From: a bacterium
Lineage (GTDB): Bacteria; Patescibacteriota; Saccharimonadia; Saccharimonadales; JAUPVS01
DNA: 35,621 nucleotides
Direction: 5' to 3'
Assembly: GCA_029780855.1 (NCBI GenBank)
Contig: JAKOXV010000012.1
Coordinates: 1-35,621, forward strand
The position numbers were made by a program, and so were the translations under genes. Positions 12,813 through 20,241 of this stretch are shown here, piece by piece. Position 1 is the first letter of the stretch; the number at the start of each line of letters is the position of its first letter. The notes beneath the pieces were generated by a model. The model saw only the letters and a program-made list of their open reading frames with translations. It ran no database searches and had not been told where the DNA came from.

Positions 12813-14333
12813 CTAGACGTTCACCGGCTGCCTGCGGTACTGTAGCGCCTCTGAAATATGTGCTGTATCAATTACATCACTGTTATCCAAATCAGCGATG
12901 GTGCGGGCAACCTTTATTGTTCTCATGTAGCTTCTCGCCGATATGCCGAGTCTTTCGGCTGCAGTATTAAGTAGCGCTTGGGCTGGTTCGGTGAGGCCGG
13001 CTTTAGCTTTTATGTCACGGTTGTTCATGTCCCCGTTCAGTTTGCGCTGCTTGCCAAAGCGGGCTGCTTGGCTGGTTCTGGCCTTAGAAACACGTGTTCT
13101 AATGACAGTGCTCGGTTCTTCTGATTGCTTGTCGGAAAGTAGGCGTGCATGTTCAATTTCTTCGACTTCAACGTATAGGTCAATCCTGTCAAGAATAGGA
13201 CCAGACAGTTTCCGTTGATATCGAATGATCTGATATGGAAGGCATTGGCAGGTACGGCTGGTTCCGTAGTAGCCACAAGGGCAGGGGTTAGCCGTGGCAA
13301 CGAGCAAGAAGTTTGCTGGGTATTCGATGCTTTCTTTGGCTCGGGCAACGGTGATTATACGGTCTTCAAGAGGCTGCCGGAGAGCTTCAATTGCTGAACG
13401 GTTAAACTCTGGGAATTCATCAAAAAATAAGATCCCCCGATGGGCCAAGCTAATTTCTCCCGGCCTGGGTGATTGCCCACCCCCGATAATTGCTATATCG
13501 CTTGCGCTATGGTGTGGTGAACGGAAAGGACGCTCCTCTACAATTTTCTCAAACTGTCTACTCGCTAGGCTATGTAAATGGGTAACTTCTAATATTTCTT
13601 CATGCGTAAGTAGTGGCAGGATTGAGGGAAGGGCACGGGCGAGCATGCTCTTACCGGTACCCGGAGCGCCATTCAGTAAGATATTGTGACCTCCCGCAGC
13701 TGCAATCTCCATGGCTCGCTTAGCCCGTTTCTGACCCACGATGTCTCTAAAATCAGAGTATTCCTTAAGGGATGTATCTACCTTGAATGATCCAACGTTC
13801 GTTTTGGTACCGTGGATTGGAGCACTGTTCGTAAGGTGTAGGTATATACTCCTAAGGTCTTTTACGGGGTAAATCATTAACCCGGGTACAAGTTTCGCTT
13901 GATCAAGGTTTGCCTCTGGAATGTAGAAGGTAGAAATACCGAGCTCACGTGCAGCAAGGAGCTTGCCTATGATCCCTCGGACAGGTCTTACGCCGCCATC
14001 CAATCCTAGTTCGCCCACAAACACACTTTTGGGTGTGGGCGAGATGTTGCACTGCCCATCAGCAAGCAGTATGGCTGTTGCGATAGCTAGGTCAAAGCCG
14101 GTTCCGTCTTTTGGTATGTCGCCTGGTGCTAAGTTTACGGTAATCCGTTTTTTGGGCATCTGTAGCTTTGAATTTGAAAAAGCGCCACGCAGGCGCTCTT
14201 TTGCTTCATCAACTGCTTTGCTAGCAAACCCGACGATTACTATTGCCGGGAGTCCGTTACTAATATGACACTCTATATCAACCAAAGTGCCCTTCAGGCC
14301 CGTTTCAATAATGCTCGCAACTGTTGCTCCCAT
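12813..14333 (-). CDS. comM: YifB/ComM family Mg-chelatase-like AAA+ ATPase
   Basis: 506 residues, full length. The N-terminal ChlI/Lon-type domain is at 20-140 (IVIVGFASKAVDEAKERLRGAF, NLAPGDIPKDGTGFDLAIA). The AAA+ core has Walker A GAPGTGKS at 222-229, Walker B ILFFDEFPEF and a DRIDLYVEV sensor region. The Cys-rich loop ANPCPCGYYG with further Cys residues is typical, and the C-terminal lid carries RSYMRTIKVARTIADL. ComM is a hexameric branch-migration helicase that helps integrate foreign DNA in natural transformation; here that role is inferred from the family. TACAAT (14347-14342) is 8 bases before ATG 14333, so it is leaderless. Confidence 0.95.
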   Translation of the reverse strand: MGATVASIIETGLKGTLVDIECHISNGLPAIVIVGFASKAVDEAKERLRGAFSNSKLQMPKKRITVNLAPGDIPKDGTGFDLAIATAILLADGQCNISPTPKSVFVGELGLDGGVRPVRGIIGKLLAARELGISTFYIPEANLDQAKLVPGLMIYPVKDLRSIYLHLTNSAPIHGTKTNVGSFKVDTSLKEYSDFRDIVGQKRAKRAMEIAAAGGHNILLNGAPGTGKSMLARALPSILPLLTHEEILEVTHLHSLASRQFEKIVEERPFRSPHHSASDIAIIGGGQSPRPGEISLAHRGILFFDEFPEFNRSAIEALRQPLEDRIITVARAKESIEYPANFLLVATANPCPCGYYGTSRTCQCLPYQIIRYQRKLSGPILDRIDLYVEVEEIEHARLLSDKQSEEPSTVIRTRVSKARTSQAARFGKQRKLNGDMNNRDIKAKAGLTEPAQALLNTAAERLGISARSYMRTIKVARTIADLDNSDVIDTAHISEALQYRRQPVNV

Positions 14334-14376
14334 TTGATCTTATTGTACCGTTAAGCACAACCGATTACTATCCCAG

Positions 14377-14537
14377 AAAACTAAAAAGCCCGCGGTTGAT
14401 GCACGAGCTTTTTAATAGGAGTTTTAGTGTATTGGTTTTTTGGTTTTAGTCGTTTATTTTTCTATGGAACAACGGCTTGCGAGAAGCCGTTGTTTTTGAT
14501 GCTTTTTGTTTTTGAGCACTTTTTTTATTCAAGTGCT
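14377..14537 (-). ncRNA. unidentified A-rich three-hairpin RNA, about 160 nt
   Basis: A consensus promoter on the minus strand (14572-14544) starts RNA near 14537. The transcript would carry hairpin 1 GCACTT/AAGTGC, hairpin 2 AACAACGGCTT/AAGCCGTTGTT (11 bp perfect, loop CTCGC, 14488-14468 region), then a long unpaired A/C-rich stretch, and finally AAAAAGC/GCTTTTT (14412-14383) followed by T-rich sequence acting as terminator. A 21-codon frame from GTG exists across hairpin 2 but has no ribosome-binding site. Single-stranded A-rich linkers between hairpins resemble sRNA architecture; no family match is known to me. Confidence 0.55.
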
Positions 14538-14543
14538 ACGCAT

Positions 14544-14572
14544 ATCTTATAAATTACCAAATAGACTGTCAA
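14544..14572 (-). promoter_or_regulatory. consensus promoter of the A-rich RNA
   Basis: TTGACA (14572-14567), exactly 17 bases, TAAGAT (14549-14544) on the minus strand. One of the best promoter matches in the window, with no protein gene behind it. The rest of 14573-14721 on the plus side shows no gene. Confidence 0.75.
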
Positions 14573-14734
14573 CACGTTTATGATTATTTTTTTATCAAAC
14601 CTGTGTATAACTTTTCGCTGAAGGGTTGATTTTGATTGCGTTTAGGCTACTATCGGGCTGCTATGAGCTAGTCCTGGGATCTTACTTTCGTAAAATGACG
14701 GACTTTGTACGGGATGCGGGATACAATGGAGGGT

Positions 14735-15349
14735 ATGGATGTGTTCTTCGTCAGACATGGGCAGACCGATGCAAATATACATCGAACCCACCTTGGTGGT
14801 AATGATCCAATCAATGCTACCGGCCATTTTCAGGCCAAAAAAACTGCAGAGTACCTCAAAAGCCTAGAAAAACCCGATATTTTGGCTAGTTCAGAGTTTT
14901 TACGGGCTCAGCAGACCGCCAATATCATAAGTCAGGCCCTTAAAATGCCAATTACCACGTTTCCGGACCTTTACGAAACAAAGTTTGGCGTCTGGGACGG
15001 GAAGCCTCTGACAGAGGTGTTGCCTCTGTGACAACGTATAGAAACATCAGAAATTATGGACTTCTGCCCACCGGGTGGTGAGTCTTGGCGTGACATGGGA
15101 GAACGTATAGCGAGCGTTGTAGAGAGTCTGCGGGATGGCGGTAGTAAACGTGCCATTCTGGTTTCCCACGGAGCGCCAATTCGCTTTGGGATTGCCCAAT
15201 TGATGGACGCTTCGGGGCAAAATTGGGGTAGCTTTCAGGCGCAATTTGATAATGCTTCAGTATCATTGCTGCGGTATGATGCCGGTGCCTGGGAAGCGGT
15301 GTTCACGAACTATCTTCCATACCTAAATGCACGCCAAAAAACTTCGTAG
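14735..15349 (+). pseudogene. histidine phosphatase family gene interrupted by in-frame TGA
   Basis: A phosphoglycerate-mutase-like phosphatase. The first part has the catalytic signature VFFVRHGQTDAN (His nucleophile at residue 8), SSEFLRAQQTANII and the acidic YETKFGVWDGK. The second part has GGESWRDMGERI and the second catalytic His in ILVSHGAPIRFG. Both lie in one frame from ATG 14735 to TAG 15347-15349, but codon 99 (15029-15031) is TGA. Read through, the protein is 204 residues, the normal family length, so nothing else is missing. It may be a recent nonsense mutation, a sequencing error, or a decoded UGA. TACAAT (14722-14727) lies 7 bases before ATG, so it is leaderless. Confidence 0.8.
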
Positions 15350-15451
15350 TAAAAATATTTGTTACATTTATAACAACAGATATTTATGTGTTCATAAGAC
15401 GTAAAATAAAATATTAACAGATGTACGTTGTGTAAGTTACATTAATATTTA

Positions 15452-15480
15452 TTGACAAAAATAGAAATCTGTAGTAGCTT
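15452..15480 (+). promoter_or_regulatory. promoter of the multi-hairpin RNA
   Basis: TTGACA (15452-15457), exactly 17 bases, TAGCTT (15475-15480). GTGTAAGTTA is repeated at 15430-15439 and 15486-15495, flanking the promoter; the second copy covers the start site. The AT-rich stretch 15350-15451 holds no gene. Confidence 0.65.
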
Positions 15481-15486
15481 AGTACG

Positions 15487-15687
15487 TGTAAGTTAGCAGA
15501 ACAAAAACTTACAAAACTCTTAAAAACTTGGGGGGAAATCGGCGCTCTTTGTTTGCCTAAAGCAAGCAAGAGCGGTCAGTCAAGCCGTAGACGGTAAGCG
15601 CTATAATAGTCTATTTTAATGAGCGCATTTACCGTCTTGGCTCTATGTTTATGCATAACACTATGTTGCCAACATAGTGTTTTTTTA
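15487..15687 (+). ncRNA. unidentified multi-hairpin RNA, about 200 nt
   Basis: Bracketed by a consensus promoter and a strong terminator. Predicted folds in order: a 5'-terminal stem GTAAGTT (15488-15494) with AACTTAC (15506-15512); a run of six G at 15530-15535; a stem CGCTCTT (15543-15549) with AAGAGCG (15568-15574); and a long arm AGCC..AGACGGTAA.GCGCT (15583-15602) with AGCGC..TTTACCGTCT.GGCT (15621-15642). A frame beginning at ATG 15619 overlaps it but would start inside the long arm and read a Cys-rich stretch without a ribosome-binding site, so I do not accept it. Family unknown. Confidence 0.6.
15657..15687 (+). terminator. strong Rho-independent terminator
   Basis: AACACTATGTT (15657-15667) pairs perfectly with AACATAGTGTT (15671-15681) around a 3-base loop, followed by a T run to about 15686. 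Confidence 0.9.
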
Positions 15688-15702
15688 TGCTACTGTTTAT
15701 CC

Positions 15703-16056
15703 ATGAACACACATAAGGTTCGCTCGCTAGTTTTGTTGGTTATTGTGTATATCGCACTACTCGCTATGGTGTTTATGACTAACCCGCGCAAATTACCTAT
15801 CATTATCCTTATCGTGCCCTTTATCCTCGTGTTTGCTGCGGTTTTCCTTTCTGTTAACTTGGCTGTTCGCCGGTTCTTTCCAAGAGTGGTGCGTCCCCGA
15901 CGACTATTCATAGCTGGCTGTAGTGCCGGTCTTCCAACGCTTCTTTTAATACTAAGTTCTATCAACCAGTTAACGTGGCGAGATGCTTTTTTGCTTATCG
16001 TACTGGCCGTATTTCTGTTGTTTTATAGCTCGCGCTTAGAGTTCCTGAAAAAGTAA
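15703..16056 (+). CDS. small integral membrane protein, 117 aa
   Basis: Starting at ATG 15703 (MNTHKVRS) the protein has four hydrophobic segments: VLLVIVYIALLAMVF, LPIIILIVPFILVFAAVFLSV, FIAGCSAGLPTLLLIL and AFLLIVLAVFLLFY, separated by short basic loops, so it sits in the cytoplasmic membrane. No catalytic motif. An upstream in-frame ATG at 15619 would place the start before a strong terminator, so it is rejected. TACTGT lies about 6 bases before ATG 15703, giving a leaderless start. It precedes the proline-rich protein and the VirD4-like ATPase but has a separate -10 between them, so an operon is not certain. Function unknown. Confidence 0.75.
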   Translation: MNTHKVRSLVLLVIVYIALLAMVFMTNPRKLPIIILIVPFILVFAAVFLSVNLAVRRFFPRVVRPRRLFIAGCSAGLPTLLLILSSINQLTWRDAFLLIVLAVFLLFYSSRLEFLKK

Positions 16057-16114
16057 GCATAAAAAGAATCTCTCCTCTGTTGTTGGTAGGGTGCATCTGC
16101 TATAATTCAAACTA

Positions 16115-16540
16115 ATGGATCCAAACACACTTCCTACTCCCAATTTTAATTTGCCGCCGACCCCTAACCATGAGTCAGGCGGTGTGAACCCAAATATTGG
16201 TAATGAGAATGTTCCTTATAAGGCTGAAAATCAGAATATAGAACGATCGGCGAGCGAGGTAGCACCGTTACCACCCCCACTTTCTGCCGTGCCACCAGTT
16301 CCGTCCATAGCGGCTCCTAGTCCAGCCGTGCCAGCGCCAGCTCTGCCGACGCAGGCGCAGTTGGATGATCTTGCAGCCGATGATAATGACCTGATAGAGA
16401 AAGAGTGGGTAACTAAAGCTAAGGCGATAGTTGATAGCACTCGTACTAATCCACATGAACAAAACAAACAGATCAATAAAGTAAAGGCCGACTACATTAA
16501 GAAACGGTATAACAAGGACATTAAAGTAAGCGAAGAGTAA
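16115..16540 (+). CDS. proline-rich hypothetical protein, 141 aa
   Basis: Residues 1-78 are low-complexity and rich in Pro, Asn and Ala (LPTPNFNLPPTPN, PLPPPLSAVPPVPSIAAPSP). Residues 79-141 are charged and helical (QLDDLAADDNDLIEKEWVTKAKAIVD, KADYIKKRYNKDIKV). No signal peptide. TATAAT (16102-16107) is 7 bases before ATG 16115, leaderless. Its stop is 6 bases before the GTG of the VirD4-like ATPase gene, whose product also has a Pro-rich tail, so the two are likely co-expressed partners. In related genomes small proteins of this kind accompany type IV secretion/pilus ATPases (from memory, not checked). Function unproven. Confidence 0.78.
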   Translation: MDPNTLPTPNFNLPPTPNHESGGVNPNIGNENVPYKAENQNIERSASEVAPLPPPLSAVPPVPSIAAPSPAVPAPALPTQAQLDDLAADDNDLIEKEWVTKAKAIVDSTRTNPHEQNKQINKVKADYIKKRYNKDIKVSEE

Positions 16541-16546
16541 CGAAAA

Positions 16547-19500
16547 GTGACGACATTCCTGATTATCCTGTTTGTGCTCATTACCCTGGCTATCGTCGTG
16601 GGTCTTATCTTGTATTTTCACTCTCGCAAGCTACTAAGGGAGCAAAAGAATTACGAGCGTGGACTTAAGATGGTGCCGATGTTAATACATCTGCCTCCTA
16701 TGAGTGATGACGTTCAGGCTGGCGGTAGGGACTACCGTGAAATCATGGACGAGAACATCTCCCGGGCTCAGGTGCTCTACAACATTATTGCCAGTACTAT
16801 AGAGAAGAGTTTTCGGCGTAAGTTTTATGGCCAGCGACATTTTGCATTTGAGATTGTGGGCAGTAAGGGATTTGTGGATTTTTATGCAGCCGTTCCGGTA
16901 TCGATGGTTGATATCGTGCAGCAGGCTATCGTAAGTGCATACCCATCGGCGCGGTTAGAAGAAGTGACAGAGCACAATATCTTTAGTCCGGTAGGCAAAT
17001 TGAGCGGAACTATAGGTGGGGAACTGACGTTAAAAGAGAATTTTGCGTATCCCATAGAAACCTTTCAGGATCTCAAGCGTGATGCCATGCAATCGTTACT
17101 CAACGCACTTTCAACGCTTGAAAAAGAAGACGGTGCCGGTATCCAAATCCTACTGCGGCCTGCAGAATCGGGTTGGACCAAAAAAGCTCAGAGTACAGCC
17201 AGTAAAAAGCGAAAAGGTAAAGAGAATAAAAAAGGTACCGTCGCCATGGGTGACTGGGGCCGCCAGATTGCTACGGCTCTCGTGAAACCTCCGGAACAGA
17301 AAGAGGGACAGAAGGATGATAAGCCTCAGCTTTCTTCACACGAACAGACTGTACTTGATGCCATTGACCAAAAAACCGCCTATCCAGGTTTTGAGGTGCT
17401 CATTCGGGTGGTTGCATCATCAAACATTTCCCAGCGGTCACAGACGATCCTGCGTAATATCGTTGCTGCGTTTTCGCTGTTTGACGCACCGGGAAGAAAC
17501 GGCTTTAAGTACACGCCAGCTAAGGATATAGAAAGCTTTGTGACGGCTTATATCCTGAGATTTTTCCCACCAGAGCACAACCAGAATATTCTTAATTCTG
17601 TTGAGTTGGCGACAATCTTCCACTTTCCGGATCAAAAGAACATACCCACCACCCAGCTTGAACGCCAGGCTTCTAAGCAGGTAGATGGCCCACGAAACAT
17701 ATCTGAAGACGGCACGTTCCTTGGCTATAACGTCTTTCGTGGTGTAAAGAAACCGATTCGTTTGGATGAAAATGACAGGCGCCGACACATGTATCTTGTC
17801 GGCCAGACCGGTACTGGTAAATCTACCATGCTTGAAAATCTTGCGCTTCAGGACATGTTGAGCGGTAAGGGGTTTGCGTTTATTGATCCTCACGGTGACA
17901 CCGCAGAAAAGCTGCTTGCGATGGTTCCTAAAGAGCGCACTGAAGATGTTATTTACTTTAGTCCGGCAGACATGGAATTTCCACTCGGCCTAAACCTATT
18001 TGAGTATGATTCTCCAGATCAAAAAGACTTTTTGATCCAGGAGGCTATCAACATGCTTCAAAAACTGTACGATCCCAACAACCAGGGTATCGTGGGACCG
18101 CGTTACGAACACCTGTTCCGCAATGCGGCACTCACCGTCATGGCCGATCCGGACGGCGGTACGTTTGTAGACATTCCAAAACTCTTTAGTGACCGGGCGT
18201 ACGTTAACGAGCGGTTGAAACATGTCACTGATCAAAACGTTATTGATTTCTGGACCAAGGAAATGCCTGGCTCAGAGCGGTCAAATGAATTTGGTGAAGT
18301 AAAGAGTTGGTTTGTAAGTAAGTTCGGGGCATTTTTGAGCAATGAGATGATGCGAAATATCATCGGCCAAAGTAAAAGCTCGTTTAACCTCCGGCAGGTA
18401 ATGGATGAGGGCAAGATTTTACTCGTAAACCTAAGTAAAGGACGTACCGGTGATCTAAACTCTAAGCTGCTCGGTATGATATTTGTTATGAAGTTCCAGG
18501 CCGCTGCGATGAGCCGCGCTAATATAAAGAATGAAGATGATCGGAGAGACTTCTCTTTGTACGTCGATGAGTTCCAGAACTTCTCTACAGAGTCCTTTGC
18601 CACCATACTTTCGGAGGCTCGAAAGTATCGACTTAACCTTATCGTTGCAAACCAGTTCACTACACAGCTGACCGACGAGGTCAGGGAGGCCGTGTTTGGA
18701 AATATTGGCACGGTAATTTCGTTCCGAGTCGGAACAAACGATGCAGAGTTTTTGGCAAAACAGTTTGCGCCGGTTTTTGATTCTGACGACCTACAAAGAA
18801 TACCAAATGGTAATACGGTTGTGAGGATGTTAATTGGCGGTGTGCCGGCTCAGCCATTTAGCATGGCTACGTTGCCTCCGTTTGGTAAACCTAACCAAAG
18901 ACTCGCAGATGCTCTGAAACAGCTCTCAGCGGCCAAGTATGGACGTCCTAGGGCCAAGGTGGAAGCAGACATCTTTGAACGCATGCGTACCACCACACCA
19001 CCACCGGGGCCGGCGATGGGGACTCAGCCTCAGTTTGGTGGTCAGCGAATGCCGTCATCAATGCCTCCTGGCTATGGTCAGGCGCCCGCAGCACCTTTTG
19101 GACCAAATCCCTCTTCGCAACGCCCTCTACCACCTAAGCCAGGAACGGGTTCGTTTTTGGATGAATGGCTTGCGAAACGCAAGGGTAATGTCGTGCCACC
19201 GCGTCCGGTCACAGGCCCCCAAACACCAGCCGCAACCTTTGGGGGTGCTCAGCCGACCTCAAGTCAACCTTTGACCCCTAAACCGGCAGCCGGAAATGTG
19301 ACATTTACCCCATCGGCTCCAGTCCAAAATAAGCCACCCCAGCCGCCTACTACCGGACCAGAGAAATCCAAAGAAGCTGATGTAGGACACAACATATCTA
19401 GTGACGAACTACAAAGAGACGAAGTAAAAGATATTGCGAAGGGTCTGAAGGAGAACCTAAAGGTCCCCCAGAAGAGAGAAAAGATTATTCAGCCGCCTAA

Positions 19501-19672
19501 AGAGCCCCATGAAACTCCAGTAGCTCAGCTACCGCAAAAACACGAGGGTGAGATTCACCTAACACCCAAGCAAGAGCCCAAAGCAAGTACGCCTGTAACG
19601 GATCCAGACGACACGATCTACATAGACCAAGACGGTACACTCCATCTCAGAAAATCTGAAGAAGATAAGTAG
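16547..19672 (+). CDS. VirD4/TraG-like membrane ATPase with proline-rich tail
   Basis: 1041 residues from a GTG start 6 bases after the preceding gene. One membrane helix at 3-23 anchors it; residues 40-380 form a cytoplasmic region of the type seen before such ATPases in CPR genomes. The motor has Walker A GQTGTGKST (419-427), the AFIDPHGD strand, and Walker B LYVDEFQNF near 667-675, followed by ARKYRLNLIVANQ, NIGTVISFRVG and DLQRIPNGNTVVRM. These match type IV coupling proteins and HerA/VirB4-related translocases. From about 800 it becomes a long Pro/Gln/Ala-rich disordered tail ending in charged residues. It probably pumps protein or DNA across the membrane; the other secretion-system parts are outside the window. 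Ends TAG, convergent with the next gene 3 bases away. Confidence 0.88.
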   Translation: MTTFLIILFVLITLAIVVGLILYFHSRKLLREQKNYERGLKMVPMLIHLPPMSDDVQAGGRDYREIMDENISRAQVLYNIIASTIEKSFRRKFYGQRHFAFEIVGSKGFVDFYAAVPVSMVDIVQQAIVSAYPSARLEEVTEHNIFSPVGKLSGTIGGELTLKENFAYPIETFQDLKRDAMQSLLNALSTLEKEDGAGIQILLRPAESGWTKKAQSTASKKRKGKENKKGTVAMGDWGRQIATALVKPPEQKEGQKDDKPQLSSHEQTVLDAIDQKTAYPGFEVLIRVVASSNISQRSQTILRNIVAAFSLFDAPGRNGFKYTPAKDIESFVTAYILRFFPPEHNQNILNSVELATIFHFPDQKNIPTTQLERQASKQVDGPRNISEDGTFLGYNVFRGVKKPIRLDENDRRRHMYLVGQTGTGKSTMLENLALQDMLSGKGFAFIDPHGDTAEKLLAMVPKERTEDVIYFSPADMEFPLGLNLFEYDSPDQKDFLIQEAINMLQKLYDPNNQGIVGPRYEHLFRNAALTVMADPDGGTFVDIPKLFSDRAYVNERLKHVTDQNVIDFWTKEMPGSERSNEFGEVKSWFVSKFGAFLSNEMMRNIIGQSKSSFNLRQVMDEGKILLVNLSKGRTGDLNSKLLGMIFVMKFQAAAMSRANIKNEDDRRDFSLYVDEFQNFSTESFATILSEARKYRLNLIVANQFTTQLTDEVREAVFGNIGTVISFRVGTNDAEFLAKQFAPVFDSDDLQRIPNGNTVVRMLIGGVPAQPFSMATLPPFGKPNQRLADALKQLSAAKYGRPRAKVEADIFERMRTTTPPPGPAMGTQPQFGGQRMPSSMPPGYGQAPAAPFGPNPSSQRPLPPKPGTGSFLDEWLAKRKGNVVPPRPVTGPQTPAATFGGAQPTSSQPLTPKPAAGNVTFTPSAPVQNKPPQPPTTGPEKSKEADVGHNISSDELQRDEVKDIAKGLKENLKVPQKREKIIQPPKEPHETPVAQLPQKHEGEIHLTPKQEPKASTPVTDPDDTIYIDQDGTLHLRKSEEDK

Positions 19673-19675
19673 CGA

Positions 19676-20236
19676 TTATTCAGCGCGCTTGCGTCTGAGG
19701 GAAAACCACACGAGCTCGATGGTCATGCCAATGGCAAAGCCGCCAATAAACAGCAAGAAAAAGAGTAGGTAATTGTATGCAAATCCATACCGTTTGGCAG
19801 CCCACAAAAAGGCGCTACTCCCAATAAAGGCAACGATGCTTCCCCCCAGAAGGCCAGACGGGCGGGCGACGGTTTTGGCTCCGGCACGGCTAACAGCATC
19901 AACTACCGGTTGGTGAATGACCCTGCTAAGTGTGCGTTCGTGTAGCGGTAGGGCCTTTCGAATGCGGGTCATGGTACGTTGGAAAGTCTGCGCCTTTAAC
20001 TCACGGCTTACATATAGGCTTGATGGTTCCTGTGGGGCTTTTTCACCTACGGTGTAGTCCTCACTTGCTACCGCTTCTTGTTCGGCGGTTTGTTCGAGTT
20101 CCGGGATCTGTTCCTGGTTATCGGCGGCACGCTCCGCTTTCTCTCGTAGTTCTTTCAGTTTTTCGGCTGCTTCGTGCGATTCATGAGCAGACGTTAGGTG
20201 TTCGTGGCTCTTTGGTAGGGGGTCTTTTTCACTCAT
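19676..20236 (-). CDS. membrane protein with charged N-terminal region, 186 aa
   Basis: The first 80 residues are highly charged and probably a coiled coil (ESHEAAEKLKELREKAERAA, PELEQTAEQEAVASED). Two membrane helices close the protein: GLLGGSIVAFIGSSAFLWAA and YLLFFLLFIGGFAIGMTIELV, with a basic RRKRAE tail. No known domain. The gene starts 5 bases after the stop of the LPxTG surface protein gene, with AGGAG 10 bases upstream of ATG, so it is the second gene of that operon and may support export or anchoring of the surface protein (inference). Confidence 0.75.
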   Translation of the reverse strand: MSEKDPLPKSHEHLTSAHESHEAAEKLKELREKAERAADNQEQIPELEQTAEQEAVASEDYTVGEKAPQEPSSLYVSRELKAQTFQRTMTRIRKALPLHERTLSRVIHQPVVDAVSRAGAKTVARPSGLLGGSIVAFIGSSAFLWAAKRYGFAYNYLLFFLLFIGGFAIGMTIELVWFSLRRKRAE

Positions 20237-20241
20237 AATTT

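Noticed and set aside
12490-13700. Long opposite-strand frames across infC and comM
   Set aside because: They mirror conserved genes and encode Ser/Arg-rich sequences typical of antisense frames.
14467-14498. Plus-strand terminator from the 11-bp hairpin
   Set aside because: No plus-strand gene or promoter leads into it, while a consensus promoter on the minus strand does; I treat it as an internal hairpin of that RNA.
15029-15031. General reassignment of UGA to an amino acid, as in SR1 and Gracilibacteria
   Set aside because: Thousands of codons in the long genes here contain no in-frame TGA, so it cannot be an ordinary sense codon. Only avoidance and a single odd case are supported.
15619-15702. 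N-terminal extension of the 15703 membrane protein
   Set aside because: It starts inside a paired arm of the RNA candidate, crosses a strong terminator, has no ribosome-binding site and reads as a Cys-rich stretch without a membrane-protein pattern.
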